Source of the DNA: Spirosoma sp. KCTC 42546
Lineage (GTDB): Bacteria > Bacteroidota > Bacteroidia > Cytophagales > Spirosomataceae
Direction of reading: 5' to 3'
NCBI RefSeq assembly: GCF_006965485.1
Contig: NZ_CP041360.1
Span: forward strand, 3,534,001-3,598,000
DNA: 64,000 nt
The notes under the pieces were generated by a model. It made no database searches, was not told where the DNA came from, and saw only the letters and a program-made list of their open reading frames with translations. Shown in pieces: positions 26,881 to 36,371 of the stretch (its first letter is position 1; each line of letters begins with the position of its first letter). The translations under genes and the position numbers were made by a program.

Positions 26881-29538
26881 ATGACCTCCCACGAAATACG
26901 TCGACATTTTCTCGACTTCTTCCGCTCTAAACAACACCTGATTGTTGCTTCGGCTCCGCTTGTTGCCAAAAATGATCCCACGCTGATGTTCAATAACTCG
27001 GGCATGGCGCAGTTCAAAGATTTTTTCCTCGGTAATGGTACGCCCCCATCTAAGCGCGTGGCCGATACCCAGAAGTGTTTGCGGGTATCGGGCAAACATA
27101 ACGACCTGGAAGATGTGGGTTTCGATACTTACCACCACACCATGTTCGAGATGCTCGGCAACTGGTCGTTTGGGGATTATTTCAAAAAGGAAGCCATTAC
27201 CTGGGCGTGGGAGTTGCTGACGGAAGTGTACAAACTACCGAAAGATCGGCTGTATGTATCGGTTTTTCAGGGCGATGAGAAAGATAATGTGCCTTTTGAT
27301 CAGGAAGCGTTCGACCTCTGGAAACCCATCGTCGGCGAAGACCGCATCATCTACGGGAATAAGAAAGACAACTTCTGGGAAATGGGCGATACGGGTCCAT
27401 GCGGTCCCTGCTCTGAGATTCACGTCGATTTGCGCTCGCCCGAAGAGGTAGCTGAGAAACCCGGTAAGGACCTCGTCAACGCCGATCACCCGCAGGTTGT
27501 CGAAATCTGGAACCTGGTGTTCATGCAGTTCAACCGCAAGGCGGATGGCTCACTAGAGCCGCTGCCTGCCCGCCACGTCGATACAGGTATGGGCTTCGAA
27601 CGCCTGTGCATGGCCATTCAGCAAAAACGCTCCAACTACGATACGGACGTTTTTTCCGGCACCATTCACGTGATCGAAGAACTATCGGGCCGGAAATACG
27701 AAGCCGGCACCAGTATGGCCGACGTAGCTATGCGCGTTATTGCCGACCATATCCGGGCTGTATCCTTCGCCATTGCCGATGGACTGGTTCCCTCGAATGC
27801 CAAGGCAGGTTACGTCATCCGGCGAATTCTGCGCCGGGCCATTCGCTACGGCTATTCGTACCTGAACCTGACAGAACCCTTCATGACCAAACTCGTGCCT
27901 ACCCTGGCTATGCAGTTTGCGGATGTATTCCCCGAACTGAACGCCCAACGTGATTTCGTGGCAACGGTAATTCGGGAAGAGGAAATTTCGTTCCTGCGGA
28001 CGTTGGGAACGGGCTTGGGTCGTCTGGACCAGATCATCAGTGACCTTGACGGTAAGGGAACAAAAGAAATTCCAGGCGAAACGGTCTTTGAATTAAACGA
28101 CACCTTCGGCTTCCCTGCTGATTTAACGGCGTTGATCGCTCGCGAAAAAGGCCTGACGATTGACGAAGCTGGTTTCCAGAAAGCGCTTCAGGAGCAGAAG
28201 ACCCGGTCGAGGAAAGATGCTACATCATCGGCAGGCGACTGGATCGAACTAGCCGAAACCGACCGGGTGGAATTTGTTGGCTACGACCAGCCGGAAGCCT
28301 ATGCGCATATTGTGAAGTATCGCAGGATTCAGAACAAGCAGGGTACGCAAGTACAGGTCGTGCTCGACAAAACGCCATTTTATGCTGAATCGGGCGGTCA
28401 AATTGGCGATACCGGCGTTCTTGAACTCTTCAAAGGCTCGGACCAGATTGGCACATTGACTGTACTGGATACCCGGAAAGAAAATGACCTGAGCATTCAC
28501 ATTGTTCAGGATACAACGGGCATTGACGACTTGATGACAGAAGCCGATACGGTCTATGCTGTTATTAACACCGCCCGTCGCGGCCTGATTGCCAGTAACC
28601 ACTCCGCTACGCACTTACTCCACTCGGCTTTGCGTGACGTTTTAGGGACGCATGTAGCGCAGAAAGGTTCATACGTTGGCCCCGATGCCCTCCGCTTTGA
28701 CTTCTCACACTTTGCCAAAGTGACCGACGAACAACTGGCTGAAGTGGAACGAATCGTCAACGAGAAAATCCGGGAAGATATCAAACTGGACGAGAAACGA
28801 AACGTACCTATCGAAGAAGCCAGGCAGTTAGGTGCAACCGCCCTGTTCGGTGAAAAATACGGTGATTTCGTGCGTGTCATCACCTTCGATCCCAACTACT
28901 CGGTCGAACTCTGTGGCGGGACGCACGTACCGGCAACTGGCCACATCGGTCTGTTTAAGTTCACGGGTGAAGGCTCGGTGTCGACAGGTATTCGTCGGAT
29001 TGAGGCCAAAACCTCGGCAGGTGCCGAAGCCCTGGTGAATGAGCAGATGGCGGTAGTTTCTGAATTGAAAGATCTACTGAAAGCGCCCAAAGATATCGTT
29101 AAAGCGGTGCAGGCTTTACTCGACGAACGGACTGCTTTGCAAAAGCAGGTCGAAGCCCTTCAAAATGAGAAGGTGCAACAGTTGAAAAACCAGCTTTTGG
29201 ATAGGGTGGAAGTTGTCAATGGTCACTCCCGCCTTGTAGAACGGGTGGACGTTCCCTCTGCCGATGCGCTGAAACAACTGGCGTATGATTTGAAAGCAAA
29301 AGTCGATAATCTGGCCGTTGTCCTCGGAGCTGATATAAATGGCAAACCCCAACTGGCTGTTATGCTTCCCGACTCATTGATTCAGGGCAAAAACCTAAAT
29401 GCGGGTCAGGTGGTAAAAGAGCTGGCTAAAAACATCAAAGGCGGTGGCGGTGGACAACCTTTCTTCGCCACAGCGGGCGGTACGGATTTGTCAGGACTGG
29501 ATGCTGCGCTGGCGCAGGGGAAAGAATTGCTAGGGTAA
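26881..29538 (+). CDS. alaS: Alanyl-tRNA synthetase
   Basis: A class II aminoacyl-tRNA synthetase of 885 residues, the family's usual length. It charges tRNA-Ala and edits misactivated serine or glycine. Visible are the class II core ([26 protein letters not shown], split by short gaps), the DTGMGFERL motif, the editing-site zinc motifs HSATHLLH (about 574-581) and CGGTH (about 677-681), and the C-terminal glycine-rich [14 protein letters not shown] of the C-Ala domain. The ATG at 26881 gives the standard start [14 protein letters not shown]. Confidence 0.97.
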   Translation: MTSHEIRRHFLDFFRSKQHLIVASAPLVAKNDPTLMFNNSGMAQFKDFFLGNGTPPSKRVADTQKCLRVSGKHNDLEDVGFDTYHHTMFEMLGNWSFGDYFKKEAITWAWELLTEVYKLPKDRLYVSVFQGDEKDNVPFDQEAFDLWKPIVGEDRIIYGNKKDNFWEMGDTGPCGPCSEIHVDLRSPEEVAEKPGKDLVNADHPQVVEIWNLVFMQFNRKADGSLEPLPARHVDTGMGFERLCMAIQQKRSNYDTDVFSGTIHVIEELSGRKYEAGTSMADVAMRVIADHIRAVSFAIADGLVPSNAKAGYVIRRILRRAIRYGYSYLNLTEPFMTKLVPTLAMQFADVFPELNAQRDFVATVIREEEISFLRTLGTGLGRLDQIISDLDGKGTKEIPGETVFELNDTFGFPADLTALIAREKGLTIDEAGFQKALQEQKTRSRKDATSSAGDWIELAETDRVEFVGYDQPEAYAHIVKYRRIQNKQGTQVQVVLDKTPFYAESGGQIGDTGVLELFKGSDQIGTLTVLDTRKENDLSIHIVQDTTGIDDLMTEADTVYAVINTARRGLIASNHSATHLLHSALRDVLGTHVAQKGSYVGPDALRFDFSHFAKVTDEQLAEVERIVNEKIREDIKLDEKRNVPIEEARQLGATALFGEKYGDFVRVITFDPNYSVELCGGTHVPATGHIGLFKFTGEGSVSTGIRRIEAKTSAGAEALVNEQMAVVSELKDLLKAPKDIVKAVQALLDERTALQKQVEALQNEKVQQLKNQLLDRVEVVNGHSRLVERVDVPSADALKQLAYDLKAKVDNLAVVLGADINGKPQLAVMLPDSLIQGKNLNAGQVVKELAKNIKGGGGGQPFFATAGGTDLSGLDAALAQGKELLG

Positions 29539-29557
29539 ACGTTAGAGGCTATTATGT

Positions 29558-29586
29558 AGTTTTCAACTTCCCGAAAGTTGAAAACT
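29558..29586 (+). terminator. Terminator of alaS
   Basis: A perfect 12-base stem AGTTTTCAACTT (29558-29569) with AAGTTGAAAACT (29575-29586) and a 5-base loop lies 20 bases after the alaS stop, followed by TTCGTCTTA. It fits a factor-independent terminator with a weak T-run. Confidence 0.65.
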
Positions 29587-29638
29587 TTCGTCTTATGCTT
29601 ATTTCACTTTCCTGGATTTAATTAAAACTGAATCGATT

Positions 29639-29720
29639 TTTTGTCATTCCGACGCCAGGAGGAATCTCAAGCTTAACCATTGCGAAACTTGAGATTCCTC
29701 CTGGCGTCGGAATGACAAAA
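29639..29720. repeat. 33-base perfect inverted repeat (GTCATTCCGACGCCAGGAGG type)
   Basis: Arms at 29639-29671 and 29688-29720 are exact inverse copies with a 16-base loop. Words of this kind are, from memory, common in intergenic regions of Bacteroidota genomes. It lies between alaS and the amidohydrolase gene, 55 bases upstream of the latter's start. Confidence 0.85.
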
Positions 29721-29775
29721 ACGGTTTTACCGTCTTCCCGAAAGGCTTTAACGGATTACTATTCATCAACTCCCT

Positions 29776-31200
29776 ATGCGAACCCTGCTTCTTACGGCTA
29801 TTTTTTCGCTTGGCTTAACAGCCACATTGATTGCCCAAAAGCAAAATGTGGATGTACTGATCAAATCAGGCAATTTGATTGATGTGCGTACCGGCAACAT
29901 GCTGACGAAGAAAATCATCGCTACTCGTGGGAAAACGATTGTTGGCGTCTTCGATGAATCGCAACTCAAGAATTTCCAGGCGAAAACAATTGTCGACGCG
30001 ACGGGTAAATTCATCATTCCTGGTCTCTGGGATATGCACGTTCACTTCGGTGGTGGCGATACGCTCATTGAGGAGAACAAAAATCTATTCCCGCTCTACA
30101 TTGCTCACGGTATTACAGGCATTCGCGATGCTGCTGCCGACCTAAGTACCAGCGTACTGAAATGGCGTGATCAGATCTCGAGGGGCGAATTAGCTGGGCC
30201 AACGCTGTTTACGTCTGGGCCTAAACTGGAAGGCTACAAGTCGACCTGGATCGGCGATATAGAAGTCAGTACACCCGCCGAAGTCGACAAAATGCTCGAT
30301 TCGCTACAGGGGTTGAAGGTTGATTTTGTGAAGATTACAGATAATGCTATTAAACCCGATATCTACCTCTACATTTTGCAGGAGGCCAAAAAACGGGGTA
30401 TGAAAACCTCGGGCCACGTGCCCTTTGCACTCACGATGGATGAGGTTTCGTCGGCGGGTTTGGGATCGGTAGAGCACATGAGCTATGTGTTCAAAGCGGG
30501 GTCAACGCGAGACAAAGAAGTGGCCAACAAAGTAAGAACGGGGCAATTGACAACACGTGTGGCATCGCCAATGATTGCCCAGAGTTTTGATGAAGCAACC
30601 GCTCTGGCCGTTTATCAGCGGATGGCTAAAAACGGTACGTTCGTGGTGCCCACGCTCAACATCAGCCGTACCGTTGCTTACCTGGATCAGGATAATCACC
30701 AGAACGACACCTACCTACAATACATCGGTCAGGGCTTGAAAAATACCTACGCCTGGCGGGTGAATCGGGTGGCGAAAGATGGCCCCGAAGCCATTGCCGA
30801 ACGGCATGCAGTGTATGAAAAATCAGCTTCATTGCTTCCCCTTTTACATAAAGCGGGCGTAACGATTATGGCCGGAACCGATGCCGGTTTCCTGAATTCC
30901 TATGTATATCCGGGCTTAGGGCTGCACCACGAACTTGGTTACTTCGTAAAAGCTGGATTGACGCCCTTGCAGGCATTGCAATCGGCCATTATTCCAGGGC
31001 CTCTCTTTCTTGGCAAGACGGCTTTATTCGGCGATATTGCTCCGGGCAAAAGTGCTGATATTGTACTACTCGACCGAAATCCCATTCAGGACATTACTGC
31101 CACCCAGGCTATTCATACGGTCATTTTACGCGGAACTGTGTACAATCGGAAGGCGTTGGATGGGTTACTGGCCGAAGCCAAAAAGAAAGCCCGCAAGTAA
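29776..31200 (+). CDS. Secreted amidohydrolase
   Basis: A 474-residue metal-dependent hydrolase of the imidazolonepropionase-like branch. A signal peptide ends near LIAQ. The TIM-barrel motifs are visible: DMHVHFG near 86-92, the strand VDFVKIT that could supply a bridging Lys, SGHVPF, GSVEHMS and GTDAGF. Enzymes of this branch often cleave Xaa-Pro or cyclic amide substrates; the real substrate is not known. It is convergent with the Panacea-linked gene, ending 20 bases before it. Confidence 0.87.
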   Translation: MRTLLLTAIFSLGLTATLIAQKQNVDVLIKSGNLIDVRTGNMLTKKIIATRGKTIVGVFDESQLKNFQAKTIVDATGKFIIPGLWDMHVHFGGGDTLIEENKNLFPLYIAHGITGIRDAAADLSTSVLKWRDQISRGELAGPTLFTSGPKLEGYKSTWIGDIEVSTPAEVDKMLDSLQGLKVDFVKITDNAIKPDIYLYILQEAKKRGMKTSGHVPFALTMDEVSSAGLGSVEHMSYVFKAGSTRDKEVANKVRTGQLTTRVASPMIAQSFDEATALAVYQRMAKNGTFVVPTLNISRTVAYLDQDNHQNDTYLQYIGQGLKNTYAWRVNRVAKDGPEAIAERHAVYEKSASLLPLLHKAGVTIMAGTDAGFLNSYVYPGLGLHHELGYFVKAGLTPLQALQSAIIPGPLFLGKTALFGDIAPGKSADIVLLDRNPIQDITATQAIHTVILRGTVYNRKALDGLLAEAKKKARK

Positions 31201-31220
31201 AAATTCCTGTAACAGAATTT

Positions 31221-31649
31221 CTATCCATGATCATACACGTCTCTCTGATAATCGATAAAAACTATATGAAAAATGAATCTATTTCGATATCCAAGAAAAG
31301 GTTTCATATTGAAGTAGCGAAACGCTAATAAAAACTCAATGTCACCAGTGACAGAGTTCGGTAGTCCAGCTTTGATAGAATCTATAGCTATTTTCGCACT
31401 ACCCAATTTATGCCTATTACTTAATTGTAAGTCATTCCAACTCATTTTTCCTCTTTTGTAAATAGCATCCAGAAGGGCTGATTTTTCCTCTTGTGATAGC
31501 CTCTCAATTGAATAGTCAGGGTGAATGTGTTTAAAACAAAATACCGGATAGTCTAAATCCGGCATTTGTATAACTTTTTCATCAAGGTGAAATTTACTCC
31601 CTACTTTTTTGATCTCATTTATCGGAGACTTGAATTTCTTTTTATTCAT
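31221..31649 (-). CDS. Putative toxin partner of a Panacea-domain antitoxin
   Basis: A 142-residue basic protein that I do not assign to a named toxin family. It has a charged N-terminus (MNKKKFKSPINEIKKVG) and a C-terminal part rich in aromatic and basic residues ending FIFHIVFIDYQRDVYDHG, reminiscent of small RNase-type toxins with a final beta-hairpin. The start overlaps the upstream Panacea gene by 8 bases, a layout typical of toxin-antitoxin operons with the antitoxin first. The region is A+T-richer than its neighbours. The toxin role is inferred from position. Confidence 0.65.
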   Translation of the reverse strand: MNKKKFKSPINEIKKVGSKFHLDEKVIQMPDLDYPVFCFKHIHPDYSIERLSQEEKSALLDAIYKRGKMSWNDLQLSNRHKLGSAKIAIDSIKAGLPNSVTGDIEFLLAFRYFNMKPFLGYRNRFIFHIVFIDYQRDVYDHG

Positions 31650-32085
31650 CGACCGTATTCAAGAGAGTTTTAAAGTAGTCAACCATTTTATCATGTGTAA
31701 TTTCGGAATTCTGTGCTGTGGTTCTCCAGGGTGACTCCTCGTGGGTCATTTCCATAAGTTTTAGAGCAGAAAACTGACCAAAAAGCTCGTAGACATCATT
31801 CATCAGTTCTTCTTGTTCGTCATTAAATACAGACGTATTGATTTCATCTGGAACATCAATCCCTTTGGCACCAAAATGTTTATATTGTGAATACACTTCA
31901 GCCACAACCGGGCCATAATTCCATGCAAATATTTGCTCAGAAAATAATGGTTTCCCGTACATAGCTAGATGCAAGCCTTGGCAATAGTAAAGAAGTTTCT
32001 GAAGTTTTAAATTAGAAATAGTGTCCCCTACTTCGGGGCGACTTAAACCCAATAAATATTCTGCTACTTGACTTGCTGATAGCAT
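31642..32085 (-). CDS. Panacea-domain (DUF4065/SocA-like) antitoxin-like protein
   Basis: A 147-residue protein matching the Panacea domain: a leading helix (SASQVAEYLLGL), the KLQKLLYYCQGLHLAMYGKPLF core and the AWNYGPVVAEVYSQYKHFG motif. Panacea proteins are known as antitoxins for many unrelated toxins. The gene lies first in a two-gene operon with 31221-31649 and is divergent from murI with about 98 bases between. I am confident of the domain and less so of the antitoxin role here. Confidence 0.85.
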   Translation of the reverse strand: MLSASQVAEYLLGLSRPEVGDTISNLKLQKLLYYCQGLHLAMYGKPLFSEQIFAWNYGPVVAEVYSQYKHFGAKGIDVPDEINTSVFNDEQEELMNDVYELFGQFSALKLMEMTHEESPWRTTAQNSEITHDKMVDYFKTLLNTVDE

Positions 32086-32183
32086 AATATGTGGCTGATT
32101 TATAGGTGATTACTTGTTTTGTGAACTGTAAATTAACGTCAAAAAGTTCATATTTTGTTAGTATTGAAAGAGAAAAATTTCTT

Positions 32184-33002
32184 ATGAACCAACCCATTGG
32201 CGTATTTGACTCAGGTTATGGTGGCCTGACTGTCCTGCGTGAAATTGTTCAGAAATTACCCCAGTACGACTTCGTTTACCTCGGCGATAACGCCCGAACG
32301 CCCTACGGTACCCGCTCTTTCGATACCGTTTACCACTATACCCTCGAATGCGTTCAGCATTTATTTGATCAGGGTTGTCGATTGGTGATACTAGCTTGTA
32401 ACACAGCTTCGGCCAAAGCGCTGCGGAATATTCAGCAACTCGATTTACCAACATTGGCACCGGATAGGCGCGTGTTGGGTGTTATTCGTCCCACAACCGA
32501 AGTTATTGGCACGTATTCTAAAACGGGCAACGTCGGGATTCTGGCGACGCGTGGAACCGTAACGTCAGAGTCGTATCTAGTTGAAATTGAGAAGTTCTTT
32601 CCCGACTTGCAGGTGTTTCAGGAAGCTTGCCCCATGTGGGTGCCGTTGGTCGAAAATGGCGAATATGCCAGTCCTGGCGCTGACTACTTCGTAAAGCAAC
32701 ACCTAGATCGCTTACTGGCTCAGTCGCCGGAGATTGATACAATCTTACTGGCCTGTACGCATTATCCCTTATTGCTCAATAAGATTCGGCAATTTGCCCC
32801 GCAAGGCGCAACGATTCTAAGTCAGGGTGGTATTGTGGCCGACAGCCTTGCCGACTATTTACAACGCCACCCCGAACTGGAAGCCCAGTGCAGTAAACAT
32901 GGCCAGCGAACCTTCCTGACCACCGACTCTACCGAAGACTTCGACCGACAGGCAACGGTCTTTTACGGACAACCCGTGCAGTCATCGCATTTAGCGCTGT
33001 AA
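32184..33002 (+). CDS. murI: Glutamate racemase
   Basis: A 272-residue cofactor-independent racemase that makes D-glutamate for peptidoglycan. Motifs are GVFDSGYGGLTVL at the start, ACNTASAKAL with the first catalytic Cys and LLACTHYPLL with the second, about the usual spacing apart. The open frame runs back to 32106, but the ATG at 32184 (MNQPIGVFDSG) gives the standard start. It is downstream of no operon partner. Confidence 0.95.
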   Translation: MNQPIGVFDSGYGGLTVLREIVQKLPQYDFVYLGDNARTPYGTRSFDTVYHYTLECVQHLFDQGCRLVILACNTASAKALRNIQQLDLPTLAPDRRVLGVIRPTTEVIGTYSKTGNVGILATRGTVTSESYLVEIEKFFPDLQVFQEACPMWVPLVENGEYASPGADYFVKQHLDRLLAQSPEIDTILLACTHYPLLLNKIRQFAPQGATILSQGGIVADSLADYLQRHPELEAQCSKHGQRTFLTTDSTEDFDRQATVFYGQPVQSSHLAL

Positions 33003-33015
33003 CCAAGAACATTTT

Positions 33016-33090
33016 AGTAACCACAGAGGCACCGAGAACACAGAGATGAAAATAGTAGCTCTCAGCGTTCTTTGTGCCTCTGTGGTTACT
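33016..33090. repeat. Inverted repeat (AACCACAGAGGCAC type) after murI
   Basis: 30-base arms at 33016-33045 and 33061-33090 match in inverted orientation, perfectly over the outer 17 bases. It lies between the convergent murI and TonB-receptor genes and could end both transcripts. The word 'aaccacagaggcac' is, from memory, a frequent intergenic repeat in several phyla. Confidence 0.75.
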
Positions 33091-33097
33091 GAAATAG

Positions 33098-35482
33098 CTA
33101 AAACACAACCCGGTAGCTTAACACCGGTATCAAACCCGTAGCGTAGTAGGATTTAACGGTGCCACTCGCCGGATCGAAATAGTGGTTATAGACGTTTTGT
33201 CGGTTGATGGCGTTTTGCAAATCGAGGGAGAGCGTGCGGGTTGAGTGGGACCGGTTTATCTTCCAGCTCAGTCGCACATCGGGCCGGAAATAGGCCGGGA
33301 GTTGTTCGGTAAATGATTGATTGTCCAGGTAAACGGTCTCGCCTAACCGTTTCGACTCAGCTACATCAATGGGTGTGTCGCGGTATCCACCATAGTAACT
33401 CAATTTCAGATTCAGGCCAAATACGCTTGATCCTGATACCCACTCTTGCCCTACCAGCAGACTTTCGGCATAGCGACCATTCCATCGCGTATTCCGCCAA
33501 ACCCCATCCGATCCCTGATACTCCGAATTATACAGCGAGGACGATACCAGAAAGTAAAGACTATTACCCGATGCGGACCGATTCAGGAACTGCTCCAGGG
33601 TTAGCTCCAGGCCGTAATTTCGACCATGACCGCTATTGACCAATGCTCTATCTGTGAATCCATCGAAGCGGTTGATGATGGCAAAGGCGTCTCGCTGACT
33701 GGCGCTCACCGGAATGTTAAACAGATGCTGGTAATACGTTTCAACTTTCAGACGGAGGGGAGCGCCATCGCTATGACTGTTGAGTCGCTGGTCGTAAGCG
33801 AGCACGTAATGATGAGAACGCGTAAAGCCCAGGTTTCGGTTGGCAGACACGGTAGTACCGGTTTGATCGACGGGAAGCACAAAATAGGTGGCCGGGTTCT
33901 GTAGCTGGCTGTGTAGCCCGTAGCCAAAACTAACCGACTTGTTTGAGGAGAACGCCCAACGAACGGAACCGCGTGGTTCCAGTGCTGAGGTACCATTGAG
34001 GGCCAGGTGCAGGTAATGCAGACCGGCGTTGACCGTCAATTGCTCCGACAGCCGGTAGTTCCACTGGCCAAACGCCTGTAGGGTACTGGTCTGGTCACTC
34101 ACCCGAACCCGCATGAGTACCTGTTGCTGTTCCGGCTCCCACGATTGTTGGGTCAGATCATACAGCAACTGTGTGCCAATCAGACCCGCACGAACTGTAT
34201 GCCTGGGGTTGATCTTGTACGTTAGTGTCGAAGATAAAATGCGCTTTTGCGTCAGGAAGGCATAATTTTCCCGTTCCGAAGCTGCGTATTCCTTAGCGGG
34301 GTCCAGTAGTTCGGTGCGATCCCGGTTTTCATAGCCGGAAGCCAGCAACACTGTTTTGAGTAAGGCTTTTCGGCCAATGGGCAGGGTGTGCGTTACGCCA
34401 ACGGCACCTGTATTGGACTTGAAATCATCGTTGTATTGGTCGTAATTGGTTGTCCATTTACTGGAATCGGCCGTGGCATTGACCTTGCTGTTACTGAGTC
34501 CACCAAACCCAAAGAGGGTGAACGTGCCAATCTTCCGGGTGGGAAGATACACGTTGAACGACAAGTCCTGGAACACATTCTCCCCGGTTCCGATATTGAC
34601 GCCTACTTTTGAGAGCAGGCCAAGCGTCGAGTAGCGGTAGTTAATCAGAAACGACCCAGTATAGTTTTTAGCAATTGGGCCTTCGGCGGAAACGTCTAAT
34701 CCCAATACGCCAGCCTGTACAGTGTATTCCCGTTTGGCATTGTTGCCCCGTCGTAGCCGAAGGTCGAATACGCCCGATAAGGCGTTGCCATATTCGGCCG
34801 GAAAAGCACCGGTCAGGAAATCAGAGTTGGCTAGTAATTGAGCGCTCAGGATTGAAATGCCACCCCCCGCCGTGCCCAGATTGGAGAAGTGATTCGGATT
34901 CGGGATTTCGACGCCTTCCATTCGCCAAAGCAGTCCATTGGGCGCGTTGCCTCGAATGACTATGTAGTTACCCCCATCATCGCCCCCAACAACACCCGCG
35001 TAGGCAGTGGCCATTCGGGCTGGATCATTAACGGCTGCGGCAAATTTCTGGGTTTCTTCCACCGAAAACGTCCGGGCGGAAACAGCTGCCATTTCATTCA
35101 GAGGTTTGTCTTTTTCAAGGGTGGGCTTCACTGTTATTTCCGATAACTGGCTAACTGCTTCTTCGAGTGAAACCGTTAGCACCAGTTCTTTGCCCGCATC
35201 GACCGTGATATGTTGCAACGTAGTGGTTTTGTAGCCGACGACACTGATTTGCAGCGTTTGCCGACCTACGGGAATCTGTTGGAGCCGGAACTGCCCGCTG
35301 GCATCCGTGCTGGTTCCTTTGATGGGGCTGCTAGTCAGTACCACAATCGTAGCGCCAGGTAAGGGTGTTTGTAAACGTTGATCAATCACCGTACCCCGGA
35401 TGGTCTGGGTTAAGGGTTGCGCGTGGACCAGGGATGAGATTAAAAAAAGAGCGAGAGTGACGAACCGTTGACTGAGGGACAT
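33098..35482 (-). CDS. TonB-dependent receptor with carboxypeptidase-like N-terminal domain
   Basis: A 794-residue outer-membrane receptor. A signal peptide ends near LVHAQ, a CarboxypepD_reg-like beta-sandwich follows at about 20-110 (IRGTVIDQRLQTPLPGATI), then a plug (GGNYIVIRGNAPNGLLWRMEG) and a beta barrel ending in the aromatic PVLSYRVVF. There is no SusD-like gene next to it, so it is not a classic Sus pair. It is divergent from the ECF sigma gene, which with FecR may control it. The frame extends to 35530, but the ATG at 35482 (MSLSQRFVTLALFL) gives the proper signal peptide. Confidence 0.9.
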   Translation of the reverse strand: MSLSQRFVTLALFLISSLVHAQPLTQTIRGTVIDQRLQTPLPGATIVVLTSSPIKGTSTDASGQFRLQQIPVGRQTLQISVVGYKTTTLQHITVDAGKELVLTVSLEEAVSQLSEITVKPTLEKDKPLNEMAAVSARTFSVEETQKFAAAVNDPARMATAYAGVVGGDDGGNYIVIRGNAPNGLLWRMEGVEIPNPNHFSNLGTAGGGISILSAQLLANSDFLTGAFPAEYGNALSGVFDLRLRRGNNAKREYTVQAGVLGLDVSAEGPIAKNYTGSFLINYRYSTLGLLSKVGVNIGTGENVFQDLSFNVYLPTRKIGTFTLFGFGGLSNSKVNATADSSKWTTNYDQYNDDFKSNTGAVGVTHTLPIGRKALLKTVLLASGYENRDRTELLDPAKEYAASERENYAFLTQKRILSSTLTYKINPRHTVRAGLIGTQLLYDLTQQSWEPEQQQVLMRVRVSDQTSTLQAFGQWNYRLSEQLTVNAGLHYLHLALNGTSALEPRGSVRWAFSSNKSVSFGYGLHSQLQNPATYFVLPVDQTGTTVSANRNLGFTRSHHYVLAYDQRLNSHSDGAPLRLKVETYYQHLFNIPVSASQRDAFAIINRFDGFTDRALVNSGHGRNYGLELTLEQFLNRSASGNSLYFLVSSSLYNSEYQGSDGVWRNTRWNGRYAESLLVGQEWVSGSSVFGLNLKLSYYGGYRDTPIDVAESKRLGETVYLDNQSFTEQLPAYFRPDVRLSWKINRSHSTRTLSLDLQNAINRQNVYNHYFDPASGTVKSYYATGLIPVLSYRVVF

Positions 35483-35522
35483 GATAAGAGGGATTGTGAT
35501 GGTTTGCCTTCCTGACAGCCCA

Positions 35523-35557
35523 TTTGCCAATCACCCCCATGTGAATTATTTATTTTG
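35523..35557 (+). promoter_or_regulatory. Candidate promoter of the ECF sigma gene
   Basis: TTTG at 35523-35526 and TTATTTTG at 35550-35557 (one mismatch to TAnnTTTG) are 23 bases apart, slightly more than the usual spacing. The transcript would begin near 35565, about 57 bases before the start codon. Confidence 0.3.
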
Positions 35558-35621
35558 AAGGGCCATAGGGGTAAACCGTTTACTAGGTGTCATAGGGCTG
35601 ATCAAGTGTGTGTAGCGAAAA

Positions 35622-36368
35622 ATGATAGCTTTGCAGCCTCCTATCATCCATAAGTCCAGAGTAGTGCCACCGATTGAGCAGGACATACTTTCGGCCATCC
35701 GAGACGGCAATGAGCGAGCATTTGAGTCGGTGTTTCGCCAGTACTATGCACCCTTGTGCCGGTATGCCCGTCAATTTCTGCCCGACTCCGATGAAGCCGA
35801 AGAAGAAGTTCAGGCTATGTTTCTGGCCGTTTGGGAAAAACGGGATGATTTGTACATTTCCGTTTCCCTAAAGTCGTATCTGTATCGGGCGGTACATAAC
35901 CGATGCCTGAATCGAATTAAACACGCGTCCGTTCGAGAGGAGCATCGGGAGCATACGCGTTATCTGGGTGAGGCAACCGCAGAATCGCCCATGCACATGC
36001 TTCTTGGCGACGAACTGGCTGTTCTGGTACAGCGGGCGATAAAGAAGTTACCTGAACAGTGTCGACTGGCGTTTACCCTGAGCCGGTTTGAGGAGTTGAC
36101 TTATGGTGAAATTGCCGACCAGTTGGGTATTTCCAGTAAAACGGTTGAAAACCAGATTGGGAAAGCCCTTCGTATCTTACGAACAGAACTGAGCGACTAT
36201 TTACCAATTGTATTGGTGGTAATGTATACTGTACAATGGATAATGAATAATGTACCCTGGCTAATGGATAACGTACCCTGGTTTGGCCGTCAGGGATTGC
36301 TTCAAATGATAGTAATTACTCATTTGGCATTGTCCATTATCCATTATTCATTATCTATTCATCTATAA
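35622..36368 (+). CDS. ECF sigma factor, FecI-like, with repeat-derived C-terminus
   Basis: A 248-residue sigma-70 family factor of the Bacteroidota FecI-like group. Region 2 is visible at about 25-95 (AFESVFRQYYAPLCRYARQF, EEEVQAMFLAVWEKR) and region 4 at about 135-190 (LPEQCRLAFTLSRFEELTYGEIADQLGISS). A normal protein would end soon after LSDYLP, near residue 195. About 45 more residues (from 204 on, WIMNNVPWLMDNVPW and onward) are encoded by an inverted repeat of intergenic type. It lies 3 bases upstream of fecR, its anti-sigma partner. Confidence 0.88.
   Translation: MIALQPPIIHKSRVVPPIEQDILSAIRDGNERAFESVFRQYYAPLCRYARQFLPDSDEAEEEVQAMFLAVWEKRDDLYISVSLKSYLYRAVHNRCLNRIKHASVREEHREHTRYLGEATAESPMHMLLGDELAVLVQRAIKKLPEQCRLAFTLSRFEELTYGEIADQLGISSKTVENQIGKALRILRTELSDYLPIVLVVMYTVQWIMNNVPWLMDNVPWFGRQGLLQMIVITHLALSIIHYSLSIHL
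36232..36362. repeat. Inverted repeat of intergenic type inside the sigma gene's 3' end
   Basis: ACAATGGATAATGAATAATG at 36232-36251 is matched in inverted orientation by the run of TCCATTATCCATTATTCATT words at about 36330-36355. Both arms are translated as the last 45 residues of the sigma factor. The region between also holds two near-identical direct copies of a 'gtaccctgg' phrase. This looks like an intergenic repeat captured into a reading frame. Confidence 0.7.
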
Positions 36369-36371
36369 GTC

